Shown here: positions 7,563 to 11,119 of the stretch, one piece after another
Position numbering within the stretch: the stretch's first letter is position 1
How the letters are laid out: the number at the start of each line of letters is the position of its first letter
Source: JBDRHL01 sp043816955
Lineage (GTDB): Bacteria > Planctomycetota > Phycisphaerae > Sedimentisphaerales > CAYZTY01
Length of the DNA: 11,119 nucleotides
Direction: 5' to 3'
Assembly (NCBI GenBank): GCA_043816955.1
Contig: JBDRHL010000261.1
Span: 1 to 11,119 of the forward strand
Program-made: the position numbers and the translations under genes
Notes under the pieces: generated by a model
The model's input: only the letters and a program-made list of their open reading frames with translations
Told to the model about the DNA's origin: nothing
The model's database searches: none

Positions 7563-8301
7563 ATTTTACTATCCTAGGATTAGGTTTATAGCCTCTAGGG
7601 CATTGCTGCGGCGGTTCGGTAACTTTGAAGGTCATATTCGGGTCCTTATGCGGGTTCTGGCAGATAATGCCCCTGAGCGTATGCAGCCAGTAGTCGCAAC
7701 GCCAGGCATTGAGGCCAAAAGGGCAATATCGGGAGAAATCTTCGGGCATAGTACAAGGCACCCATAAGACTATCTTCTTCCTCTCAGTCTTAACCATCGC
7801 CTCCGTAGTCTTACTCTGTATCGTACCGGCAAGGCCGTGGTCCGCTTCGTCCGCTCCAAATACCTCTATCTGCCCCTGGGCCGCCATCTGAGGTTTGGCC
7901 ACCTCAACAGTACGGACCAACTCACCAATAGCCTTATGCTGCAAATACGCCTGATAAACGGCGTAGCCTACACCGGCGGCGGCTATACCAAAACCCAGCC
8001 AGGCTATAAGCACAAAATGCTCAAATACCGTTATGCTCAAGCCCAGGGCAGCACCGCAGGCGATAAGCACGCCTAATCCAAGCTTCATACTGCCCTGCAC
8101 CAATAAAAAAGCACCAGCAGCCATCCCCAATATGGCTACAGGCACCAGCCACCATACCCTCATAATTATCAAACCCTGAGCATTCACCGCTCCACCAGCG
8201 GTAACCACCAGCTCATCCGCCAGCACCTTCCGGCAAATAGCCCTACAGCCAGTAAGCACTAAAGGCAGCAAATATAAACTACTCCTCAACCTCAGCCTCA
8301 T
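7534..8301 (-). CDS. Predicted lipoprotein with several membrane segments and a Cys-rich C-terminal domain
   Basis: A 255-residue protein. Residues 1-19 (MRLRLRSSLYLLPLVLTGC) form a lipoprotein signal with lipobox L-T-G-C, so Cys19 could be lipidated. Three hydrophobic segments follow at about 47-68, 72-92 and 95-115. A polar middle (ELVRTVEVAKPQMAAQGQIE) leads to a C-terminal domain with Cys near 185-220 and a basic tail (KYARTRQKNQ). The start is excellent: GAGGAGG six bases upstream, inside the end of the holin-like gene (23-base overlap). A second possible start, Met47 at 8163, has AGGG ten bases upstream and would give a form without the lipobox. A lipoprotein signal before several membrane helices is unusual. 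A lysis or envelope role beside the holin-like gene is inferred; no family is recognised. Confidence 0.75.
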   Translation of the reverse strand: MRLRLRSSLYLLPLVLTGCRAICRKVLADELVVTAGGAVNAQGLIIMRVWWLVPVAILGMAAGAFLLVQGSMKLGLGVLIACGAALGLSITVFEHFVLIAWLGFGIAAAGVGYAVYQAYLQHKAIGELVRTVEVAKPQMAAQGQIEVFGADEADHGLAGTIQSKTTEAMVKTERKKIVLWVPCTMPEDFSRYCPFGLNAWRCDYWLHTLRGIICQNPHKDPNMTFKVTEPPQQCPRGYKPNPRIVKYARTRQKNQ

Positions 8302-8482
8302 TCAAGGCCTCCTCAACCTTAGTCACACCAGCTCGTACAGAAGCCAACCCAGCACCACCAAGCACCAACCATACCCATGACGGTATGTCCAAACCATACT
8401 TCACAGCCACTCCACCAATAATCACCAAGGCAGAAATTATGTACGTCTTCTTCCCCACCAAAAACGCCAGTATCTTAGACAT
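8279..8482 (-). CDS. Small holin-like phage membrane protein
   Basis: A 67-residue protein: MSKILAFLVGKKTYIISALV, a hydrophobic stretch, then PSWVWLVLGGAGLASVRAGV and an acidic tail (EALNEAEVEE). It has two hydrophobic segments (about 12-29 and 34-47). The order Gly-Lys-Lys-Thr-Tyr-Ile, hydrophobic helix, Pro-x-W/V, Gly-x-x-x-x-Arg-Ala-Gly is typical of a common family of short phage membrane proteins usually called holin-like or hypothetical. I chose the ATG at 8482 because GAGG lies nine bases upstream. Longer forms in the frame (up to 8746) run through the AT-rich leader and an operator and are unlikely, though an ATG at 8497 adding MRIID is possible. First gene of the leftward operon; the next gene's SD lies inside it. 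Confidence 0.75.
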   Translation of the reverse strand: MSKILAFLVGKKTYIISALVIIGGVAVKYGLDIPSWVWLVLGGAGLASVRAGVTKVEEALNEAEVEE

Positions 8483-8507
8483 GTCAATAATCCTCATATG
8501 CCCCCAG

Positions 8508-8527
8508 GTCCGTTGACATATATCAAC
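8508..8527. promoter_or_regulatory. Operator-like inverted repeat, copy 1 (leftward operon leader)
   Basis: GTTGA and TCAAC are separated by six bases (8512-8516, 8523-8527), with GTC-C just before. The nine bases GTCCGTTGA recur exactly at 9088-9096. The site lies about 30 bases upstream of the holin-like gene's start, in its probable leader or promoter, where a bound repressor could block the operon. TTGACA at 8513-8518 is part of the repeat and has no matching -10 box on the plus strand. Confidence 0.6.
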
Positions 8528-8703
8528 ATACAACCCAAAACACAAACTTAATTTTAAAATTATTTTACGTAACCCAAAGAGATAATCCAGAATCCTGAAA
8601 TATATGATATATAAAATTGAGATAGTAGTGATACTCCCACCCCGTCTGGGGGGTGCGGCAGGGTCGGTCAGAGTCTGGATAATCTGCCATAGCACAAGGG
8701 CAG

Positions 8704-8797
8704 GTAAGGCAGCTGCAAAGCCATAGCAAAGCGCTGGCAAGGTCAAGCCATGATCTACCTTTGCCTATGGTTTGCACCAGGTTTGCACAAGCTTTGC
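8704..8797. repeat. Two-fold symmetric array of TTTGC motifs at exact 11-bp spacing
   Basis: On the plus strand TTTGC occurs at 8760, 8771, 8782 and 8793, each step 11 bp. To the left the complement GCAAA occurs at 8715 and 8726, with near matches GCAAG at 8737 and GTAAG at 8704, again at 11-bp steps. The two halves mirror each other about the midpoint 8750/8751, which falls inside the palindrome CATG. All motifs therefore face the same side of the helix, as expected for cooperative protein binding. The longer form CTATGGTTTGC is seen at 8765-8775. The binding protein is not identified. Confidence 0.75.
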
Positions 8798-8874
8798 TAA
8801 TATAAGACTGCGATGGGTGTATATGATATCAGTATTACGAATAGTGCAGATAGTAATATTATAGCTATATTCAG

Positions 8875-8907
8875 CTATGGTTTGCTTCTTGTTTTCCTAT
8901 GGTTTGC
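8875..8907. repeat. Second TTTGC cluster in the same 11-bp register
   Basis: TTTGC lies at 8881 and 8903, with TTTTC at 8892 between them. Spacing is again 11 bp, and the cluster sits 88 bp (8 x 11) from the last motif of the dyad array. The extended word CTATGGTTTGC is present exactly at 8875-8885 and 8897-8907, matching 8765-8775. It abuts the AT-rich tract that follows. Confidence 0.65.
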
Positions 8908-8964
8908 TTATATATATCTTCTTCTTCTTATATATACTCTTATATCTTAATATATATACTCTTA
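8908..8964. repeat. AT-rich tract with a 13-base direct repeat
   Basis: Mostly A, T and TTC-type pyrimidines. ATATATACTCTTA occurs exactly at 8930-8942 and 8952-8964, 22 bp apart, that is two steps of the 11-bp period of the neighbouring motifs. An easily melted tract beside phased repeats is typical of a DNA-unwinding element of an origin; that role is inference. Confidence 0.55.
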
Positions 8965-8980
8965 ACGCGCGGGCGCGCGT
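8965..8980. repeat. GC-only perfect hairpin ACGCGC / GCGCGT
   Basis: ACGCGC (8965-8970) pairs with GCGCGT (8975-8980) around a GGGC loop, in sharp contrast to the AT-rich tract just before it. No run of T follows on either strand, so it is not a classic terminator. The CG alternation could form Z-DNA or be a protein site; it may also insulate the AT tract. Confidence 0.45.
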
Positions 8981-9020
8981 GATAGGCTTATCCAGTTTTG
9001 GTTGTTGTTTTTGATCCTAC

Positions 9021-9036
9021 GTTGCTGATTGTCAAC
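9021..9036. promoter_or_regulatory. Operator-like inverted repeat, copy 2 (one mismatch)
   Basis: GTTGC, six bases, TCAAC: the same layout as copies 1 and 3 with one changed base in the left arm. It overlaps the -35 box (9029-9034) of the candidate rightward promoter, the usual place for a repressor to exclude RNA polymerase. Confidence 0.5.
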
Positions 9037-9058
9037 ACATAGCATATATCCTTACAAT
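9029..9058 (+). promoter_or_regulatory. Candidate sigma-70-type rightward promoter
   Basis: TTGTCA at 9029-9034 matches five of six bases of the -35 consensus, and TACAAT at 9053-9058 matches five of six of the -10 consensus, with an 18-base spacer. Transcription would start near 9065 and leave a leader of about 205 bases before the first rightward gene. An AT-rich background can produce such matches by chance; overlap with operator copy 2 raises the likelihood. Confidence 0.4.
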
Positions 9059-9087
9059 ATAAGAGCTTATAACAAATATAGCAAATA

Positions 9088-9108
9088 GTCCGTTGAAAGT
9101 AGTCAACG
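9088..9108. promoter_or_regulatory. Operator-like inverted repeat, copy 3
   Basis: GTC then CGTTGA (9091-9096), six bases AAGTAG, and TCAACG (9103-9108): a perfect inverted repeat with six-base arms. It shares the exact nine bases GTCCGTTGA with copy 1. It lies about 25 bases after the predicted rightward transcription start, so it could act as a downstream operator; as RNA it could also form a small hairpin. Confidence 0.6.
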
Positions 9109-9198
9109 TCTAGGAAGTAACTATAAAGATATATGAAGATTTTATCTCCTTACGGTATAGTGACTTGGAAGAATAACTAAATAAATCTATAGATTGGC

Positions 9199-9237
9199 AC
9201 CAGTATTGCTTACTATATAGTCGATATGAGTACTGGT
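9199..9237 (+). promoter_or_regulatory. Inverted repeat ACCAGTA / TACTGGT in the rightward leader
   Basis: ACCAGTA (9199-9205) is complementary to TACTGGT (9231-9237), leaving 25 bases between, inside the leader of the first rightward gene about 35 bases before its start. It could be a leader hairpin or a protein site. The short palindrome GGTTCAAACC (9236-9245) overlaps its right arm. Confidence 0.35.
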
Positions 9238-9272
9238 TCAAACCTATAACCTAATTACCGAAAGGCGATAAA

Positions 9273-9479
9273 ATGACTGAGCAGCTGGATCGTTGGGTGT
9301 CTACTCACAGTGTATCCATGTATGCGCGCTGTGGCGGTTGTGACAGCCGCAATGTTGTCTCAACAGTGCCCTTTGAGCATCTCGACACGGGCGAAGTACA
9401 CATCAAGATTTGCTGTCTTGACTGTTTTCCCGACGAGAATTATCGCCCCTTGCATCAACAGCGTATCGGCACACTGTAG
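9273..9479 (+). CDS. Small zinc-ribbon-type protein (CxxC...CxxC)
   Basis: A 68-residue protein. Cys20-Gly-Gly-Cys23 and Cys48-Leu-Asp-Cys51 (with an extra Cys47) are spaced as in a zinc ribbon, with a beta-type stretch between (VVSTVPFEHLDTGEVHIKIC). Such folds usually bind one zinc ion and mediate DNA, RNA or protein contacts. The start has AAAGG seven bases upstream and is the first gene of the rightward block, about 205 bases after the candidate promoter. A transcription or host-takeover factor is plausible for a phage early gene, but the ligand and role are inference. No named family is recognised. Confidence 0.75.
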   Translation: MTEQLDRWVSTHSVSMYARCGGCDSRNVVSTVPFEHLDTGEVHIKICCLDCFPDENYRPLHQQRIGTL

Positions 9480-9526
9480 ACCGAGCGGACCTTTTGACGA
9501 CAAATAACCTATAAGGAGGAATACCG

Positions 9527-9715
9527 ATGACATTCTCATATGAAACATCCGACGGCAAGAAATCAATCGACCGTAAAGTAGCTAAACTCGTAAAATACGT
9601 TAATCACCATGTAAAGCATATGAGCGACGAGGAAGCTACAGCATGGGCGCAAAGGACCATCGAACAAGGAATTAAGAACATCGCCAGTTATACCGTCGCC
9701 GTCCGTATTGACTAG
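9527..9715 (+). CDS. Small hypothetical protein, mostly helical
   Basis: A 62-residue protein of unknown family. After a short N-terminal strand (MTFSYETSDGKKSIDR) it is mainly helical and charged (KVAKLVKYVNHHVKHMSDEE, then ATAWAQRTIEQGIKNI). There is no cysteine or membrane segment. The SD is perfect, AAGGAGG seven bases before the ATG. Its TAG stop is the first part of the structured element at 9714-9759. It lies 47 bases after the zinc-ribbon gene, probably in one transcript. Its role cannot be read from the sequence. Confidence 0.7.
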   Translation: MTFSYETSDGKKSIDRKVAKLVKYVNHHVKHMSDEEATAWAQRTIEQGIKNIASYTVAVRID

Positions 9716-9759
9716 GGCTTAGAGTACCGCGCTTTACGGAGCGCGGACCTGTGAGCCTT
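9714..9759 (+). promoter_or_regulatory. Two-stem RNA element, copy A
   Basis: Outer stem: 9714-9721 (AGGGCTTA) with 9752-9759 (TGAGCCTT), eight pairs including two G-U. Inner stem: 9727-9733 (CCGCGCT) with 9740-9746 (AGCGCGG), seven perfect pairs, loop TTACGG. The internal loop is GAGTA against ACCTG. It starts inside the preceding TAG stop and ends 27 bases before the next ATG. Copy B at 10488-10533 has the same plan with compensatory changes. No T-run follows, so it is not a standard terminator. It may be an RNase processing site, RNA-stabilising element, translational control element or protein-binding site. Confidence 0.65.
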
Positions 9760-9786
9760 GGAAAACTCTTTTAGAAGGGAAATACA

Positions 9787-10023
9787 ATGTATTACACACA
9801 AAACGGCGGAGTCATTCACAGTACACATATAAAGCTTGACCGGGCAATGGCACGGGCCAAAAAGGACGCGCGGCTAAGCGTCTGGCAACTTCACAGCCCA
9901 GGCGGCTACCGTGGCCCAGACGGCAACTCTAGGCAATGGCAGACAGGCGACACGCCATCGCCAAAGTATTGGAGCAAGTGTTTTTCTGATTTGTCGGGCA
10001 CAGCCCCGGACCTAAATAGCTGA
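9787..10023 (+). CDS. Small hypothetical protein following RNA element A
   Basis: A 78-residue protein of unknown family. It has a helical, basic middle (KLDRAMARAKKDARLSVWQL) and a polar Gly-, Pro- and Trp-containing C-terminal half (GGYRGPDGNSRQWQTG, SPKYWSKCF). The single Cys does not suggest a metal site, and there is no membrane segment. The start has AGAAGGG about seven bases upstream. The preceding RNA-like element lies directly before this leader, so expression may depend on it. An early-phage small accessory protein is the only safe statement. Confidence 0.65.
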   Translation: MYYTQNGGVIHSTHIKLDRAMARAKKDARLSVWQLHSPGGYRGPDGNSRQWQTGDTPSPKYWSKCFSDLSGTAPDLNS

Positions 10024-10030
10024 AAATCGG

Positions 10031-10071
10031 GCCGCCACGTTGCCCCAGGATCAACGATTGAACGTGTCGGC
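10031..10071 (+). repeat. Long imperfect hairpin between small genes
   Basis: GCCGCCACGTT (10031-10041) pairs with AACGTGTCGGC (10061-10071): ten of eleven pairs with one C-T mismatch, and a 19-base loop. It starts seven bases after the stop of the 9787 gene. No T-run follows, so an intrinsic terminator is doubtful; a transcript-stabilising 3' hairpin or an attenuator is possible. Confidence 0.5.
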
Positions 10072-10102
10072 ATAGTTTAGTACCAAGATTAGAGAGAGGC
10101 AT

Positions 10103-10116
10103 TGCCCGATAGGGCA
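10103..10116 (+). repeat. Small hairpin just before the lipoprotein gene's SD
   Basis: TGCCC (10103-10107) pairs with GGGCA (10112-10116) around a GATA loop. The SD (AAAGG) starts two bases after it, so the stem may modulate access to the ribosome binding site. The element is short and could be chance. Confidence 0.3.
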
Positions 10117-10127
10117 GAAAGGCGGTT

Positions 10128-10346
10128 ATGATGTGGAGATTTGTTATTTTGATGGTGTTGTTATTGTTTTTGGCTATGGGATGCCGTGCCGGTGTCGGCG
10201 TGGGAACTTCGGCTGTGGCCGAGGGTTTCTACCCGGACAACTGGAAGCAAGGCGGTGATCCGTACCGCAGCCGTCAGGCAGCCAGCGCGACAAAGACAGC
10301 GACTGAGAACAGGCCAGGGACGGCACTTCCAATGATTGGAGAATGA
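10128..10346 (+). CDS. Small predicted lipoprotein
   Basis: A 72-residue protein. Residues 1-19 (MMWRFVILMVLLLFLAMGC) form a hydrophobic signal ending in a lipobox-like Ala-Met-Gly-Cys, so Cys19 may be lipidated; the -3 Ala is less usual than Leu. The mature part is short, polar and Gly/Ser/Thr-rich (GVGVGTSAVAEGFYPDNWKQ, then RSRQAASATKTATENRPG). It lacks the Pro-rich composition of classic Rz1 spanins. AAAGGCGG precedes the start; the first two codons are both ATG, so translation could begin at 10128 or 10131. It is followed two bases later by a tiny membrane gene, whose SD is in its last codons. An envelope-associated phage accessory role (for example exclusion or lysis help) is inference. 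Confidence 0.7.
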   Translation: MMWRFVILMVLLLFLAMGCRAGVGVGTSAVAEGFYPDNWKQGGDPYRSRQAASATKTATENRPGTALPMIGE

Positions 10347-10348
10347 TT

Positions 10349-10489
10349 ATGCTATGGGACCAGATTACAACGCATTTTAGGGTATCGGACGCGGGATTTA
10401 GCGTGTCCTGGATGGTGGCTGCTATTGCTATCGGCGTACTGTGGCTGGTAACGGCTATCAGGAACAGGAGCAAGGACCGCGACAAGTAA
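10349..10489 (+). CDS. Tiny single-pass membrane protein (46 residues)
   Basis: ATG at 10349 to TAA at 10487-10489: MLWDQITTHFRVSDAGFSVS, a hydrophobic helix WMVAAIAIGVLWLVTAI (about 21-37), then a basic tail RNRSKDRDK. One membrane span with a positive C-terminus suggests a type I or II anchor with the tail in the cytoplasm. The SD GGAG lies seven bases upstream in the end of the lipoprotein gene, so the two genes are probably coupled. RNA element B begins in its stop codon. Its length is usual for phage small membrane proteins; function unknown. Confidence 0.65.
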   Translation: MLWDQITTHFRVSDAGFSVSWMVAAIAIGVLWLVTAIRNRSKDRDK

Positions 10490-10533
10490 GGACTTAGACT
10501 CTGCGCCTTGCGGGGCGCAGGGCTGTGAGCCTT
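10488..10533 (+). promoter_or_regulatory. Two-stem RNA element, copy B
   Basis: Outer stem: 10488-10491 (AAGG) and 10493-10496 (CTTA), with A10492 bulged, pair with 10526-10533 (TGAGCCTT). Inner stem: 10501-10507 (CTGCGCC) with 10514-10520 (GGCGCAG), loop TTGCGG. It begins within the TAA stop of the 46-residue gene, as copy A begins within a TAG stop, and lies 34 bases before the next ATG. Versus copy A, a C-G pair became T-A (second pair) and a T-A pair became C-G (seventh pair), keeping the stem. Confidence 0.65.
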
Positions 10534-10567
10534 TACTGACCGAATCTCTAAAGAAAGGACTTCCATT

Positions 10568-10804
10568 ATGAGACCTCTAACCACACCAGAGCTGGCGGCA
10601 TTGCCAGCGGACACCAGAGCAGGGGCGGCCTGTGAACAGTATTTAAAGTTCTGCATCCAGCGCGGAGTTATCGGCAGAGGCGAAGACACTTGGGAACGCG
10701 AAAAGGGTTTTGCGGCTGGTTGGAATATGGCTACGGATATTATGGTTTGGCTGCATATGGCCCAGGCCAGCAGGGCGCAAAAGCAAGCTAATGAGCAACG
10801 ATAA
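10568..10804 (+). CDS. Small hypothetical protein following RNA element B
   Basis: A 78-residue protein of unknown family, predicted mostly helical: TTPELAALPADTRAGAACEQ near the start and FAAGWNMATDIMVWLHMAQA near the end, with two Cys (22, 29) too far apart and too isolated for a zinc site. The SD is AAAGGA eight bases upstream. It has the same length as the protein after element A, but the two are not visibly similar. A 29-residue membrane frame overlaps its last 14 bases. No function can be inferred. Confidence 0.65.
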   Translation: MRPLTTPELAALPADTRAGAACEQYLKFCIQRGVIGRGEDTWEREKGFAAGWNMATDIMVWLHMAQASRAQKQANEQR

Positions 10805-10880
10805 AGCCTGCAATATCCTGGCTTGGCTGATTATCTGGCTAATCTGGCTGTTGTTTATACTGGATTGTCTAGGACTCTAA
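10791..10880 (+). CDS. Possible 29-residue hydrophobic membrane peptide
   Basis: ATG at 10791 to TAA at 10878-10880: MSNDKACNILAWLIIWLIWL, then LFILDCLGL. Almost the whole peptide from residue 8 on is one hydrophobic helix rich in Leu, Ile and Trp. It overlaps the preceding gene by 14 bases in another frame and lies 17 bases before the next gene. The SD is poor, so translation would depend on coupling to the gene before. Phages often encode such micro-membrane proteins, but a chance frame cannot be excluded. Confidence 0.4.
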   Translation: MSNDKACNILAWLIIWLIWLLFILDCLGL

Positions 10881-10897
10881 TTCAAGGAGGGCGAGTA

Positions 10898-11095
10898 ATG
10901 GGACCATTTGTTATAGCACCTAATTTTTGCGTGAATTGCGGCACCGACGATATAGAGTACACGGAGGAGTTGTGCGAAGTGTGTCAAGAGGCGGTTGATT
11001 TCGAGGAATTACTCATACTGAGCAGGCGAATGCTCAAAGAAGAAAGGACGGCGCACAATGGCAGACAAGCTACATTGGCGTTTGGACCGCATTAA
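10898..11095 (+). CDS. Small CxxC/CxxC zinc-binding-type protein
   Basis: A 65-residue protein. Cys11-Val-Asn-Cys14 and Cys26-Glu-Val-Cys29 are 11 residues apart, as in rubredoxin-like or treble-clef knuckles. An acidic stretch and a charged helix (ELLILSRRMLKEERTAHNGR) follow. The start is set by AAGGAGG seven bases before the ATG; a longer frame from 10823 uses a non-ATG start inside the previous gene and is rejected. Zinc binding is inferred from cysteine spacing. It is the second Cys-pair protein of the block but is not similar in sequence to the first. Regulatory or nucleic-acid binding is possible. Confidence 0.72.
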   Translation: MGPFVIAPNFCVNCGTDDIEYTEELCEVCQEAVDFEELLILSRRMLKEERTAHNGRQATLAFGPH

Positions 11096-11119
11096 ACGGT
11101 CGCTTGAATCGACATTGGA
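11058..11119 (+). CDS. Start of a further small gene, cut by window edge
   Basis: ATG at 11058 opens a frame without stop to the window end: MADKLHWRLDRIKRSLESTL. It is basic and likely helical. AAAGGA lies nine bases upstream. It overlaps the zinc-type gene's end by 38 bases in another frame. Only 20 codons are visible, so existence is probable but not certain. Confidence 0.45.
   Translation, partial: MADKLHWRLDRIKRSLESTL

Larger units (their letters stand above)
8483..9272. other. Divergent non-coding control region, origin or partition-site candidate
   Basis: These 790 bases separate the leftward operon from the rightward block and hold no convincing gene. From left to right: an operator-like inverted repeat at 8512-8527, an AT-rich leader (8528-8635), a GC-richer part with the dyad array of TTTGC motifs (8704-8797), a second TTTGC cluster (8881-8907), a strongly AT-rich tract with a 13-base direct repeat (8908-8964), a GC-only hairpin (8965-8980), two more operator-like repeats (9021, 9092), a candidate rightward promoter, and an inverted repeat before the first gene. 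TTATCCA at 8988-8994 resembles a DnaA box in seven of nine positions. Phased repeats next to an AT-rich tract are typical of origins, but no replication gene is in the window. Confidence 0.7.

Noticed and set aside
8513..8518. Perfect TTGACA as a plus-strand -35 box
   Set aside because: No -10-like hexamer stands 15-19 bases downstream; the bases are part of the operator repeat.
8565..8777. Minus-strand frame of 70 codons in the control region
   Set aside because: It overlaps the dyad array and AT-rich leader, has no convincing SD and reads as Cys/Trp-rich nonsense.
8918..8930. CTT trinucleotide run as a microsatellite
   Set aside because: Only about four units in an AT-rich tract; too short to matter.
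8965..8980. GC hairpin as a rho-independent terminator
   Set aside because: No run of T follows on either strand, and no gene ends beside it.
9714..9759. Two-stem element as a tRNA or tRNA-like gene
   Set aside because: Only two nested stems, no three-arm cloverleaf and no T-loop or anticodon arm.
10174..10689. Minus-strand frame of 171 codons opposite the small rightward genes
   Set aside because: It crosses several small genes with good SD sequences and both strands of RNA element B; its Ser/Pro/Leu-rich translation looks like an antisense shadow.
1..11119. CRISPR array, insertion sequence or integrase attachment site
   Set aside because: No repeat-spacer pattern, transposase, recombinase or tRNA-derived repeat was found on either strand.

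Overview
The window looks like part of a tailed double-stranded DNA phage, or a prophage or metagenomic relative. It has two blocks of tightly packed genes pointing away from each other, with a non-coding region of about 790 bp between them (8483-9272). Nearly every gene has a clear Shine-Dalgarno (SD) sequence, so the host is bacterial. Two predicted lipoproteins fit a bacterial membrane host, but nothing in the sequence fixes the host phylum. There is no integrase, tRNA, rRNA, transposase or CRISPR array, and no replication or DNA-packaging gene.

Leftward block (8482 down to 1, minus strand). Twelve genes appear to form one operon. Short gaps or overlaps separate them, and several stop codons lie inside the next gene's SD. 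It starts with two membrane genes: a 67-residue holin-like protein and a 255-residue protein with a lipobox and several membrane segments. An unannotated 55-residue, very basic protein follows. Then come extracellular or virion-type beta proteins: a small structural-type protein, a 469-residue beta-rich protein, a second small structural-type protein, a LamG-like protein, a right-handed beta-helix protein and a double LamG-like protein. A small unknown gene, a membrane-anchored coiled-coil protein and a gene cut by the window edge complete the block. The folds suggest virion appendage, fibre or receptor-binding functions, with possible lysis or membrane functions at the start and near the end.

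Control region (8483-9272). Three copies of a 16-bp inverted repeat (GTTGA, six bases, TCAAC; one copy has a single change) lie at its leftward end (8512) and towards its rightward end (9021, 9092). The second overlaps the -35 box of a plausible rightward promoter. Between them is a striking array of TTTGC motifs spaced exactly 11 bp apart. It is arranged with two-fold symmetry about 8750/8751, and a further cluster downstream keeps the same 11-bp register. An AT-rich stretch and a GC-only hairpin follow. This resembles a replication origin, a partition site or a multi-site operator.

Rightward block (9273 to the end, plus strand). At least eight very small genes encode two CxxC/CxxC zinc-binding-type proteins, one small lipoprotein, two tiny membrane proteins and several unknown proteins, like a phage early or accessory region. 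Two of the gaps hold copies of the same two-stem RNA-like element. Each copy begins within the stop codon of the preceding gene, and the copies show compensatory base changes, which points to a conserved RNA structure.
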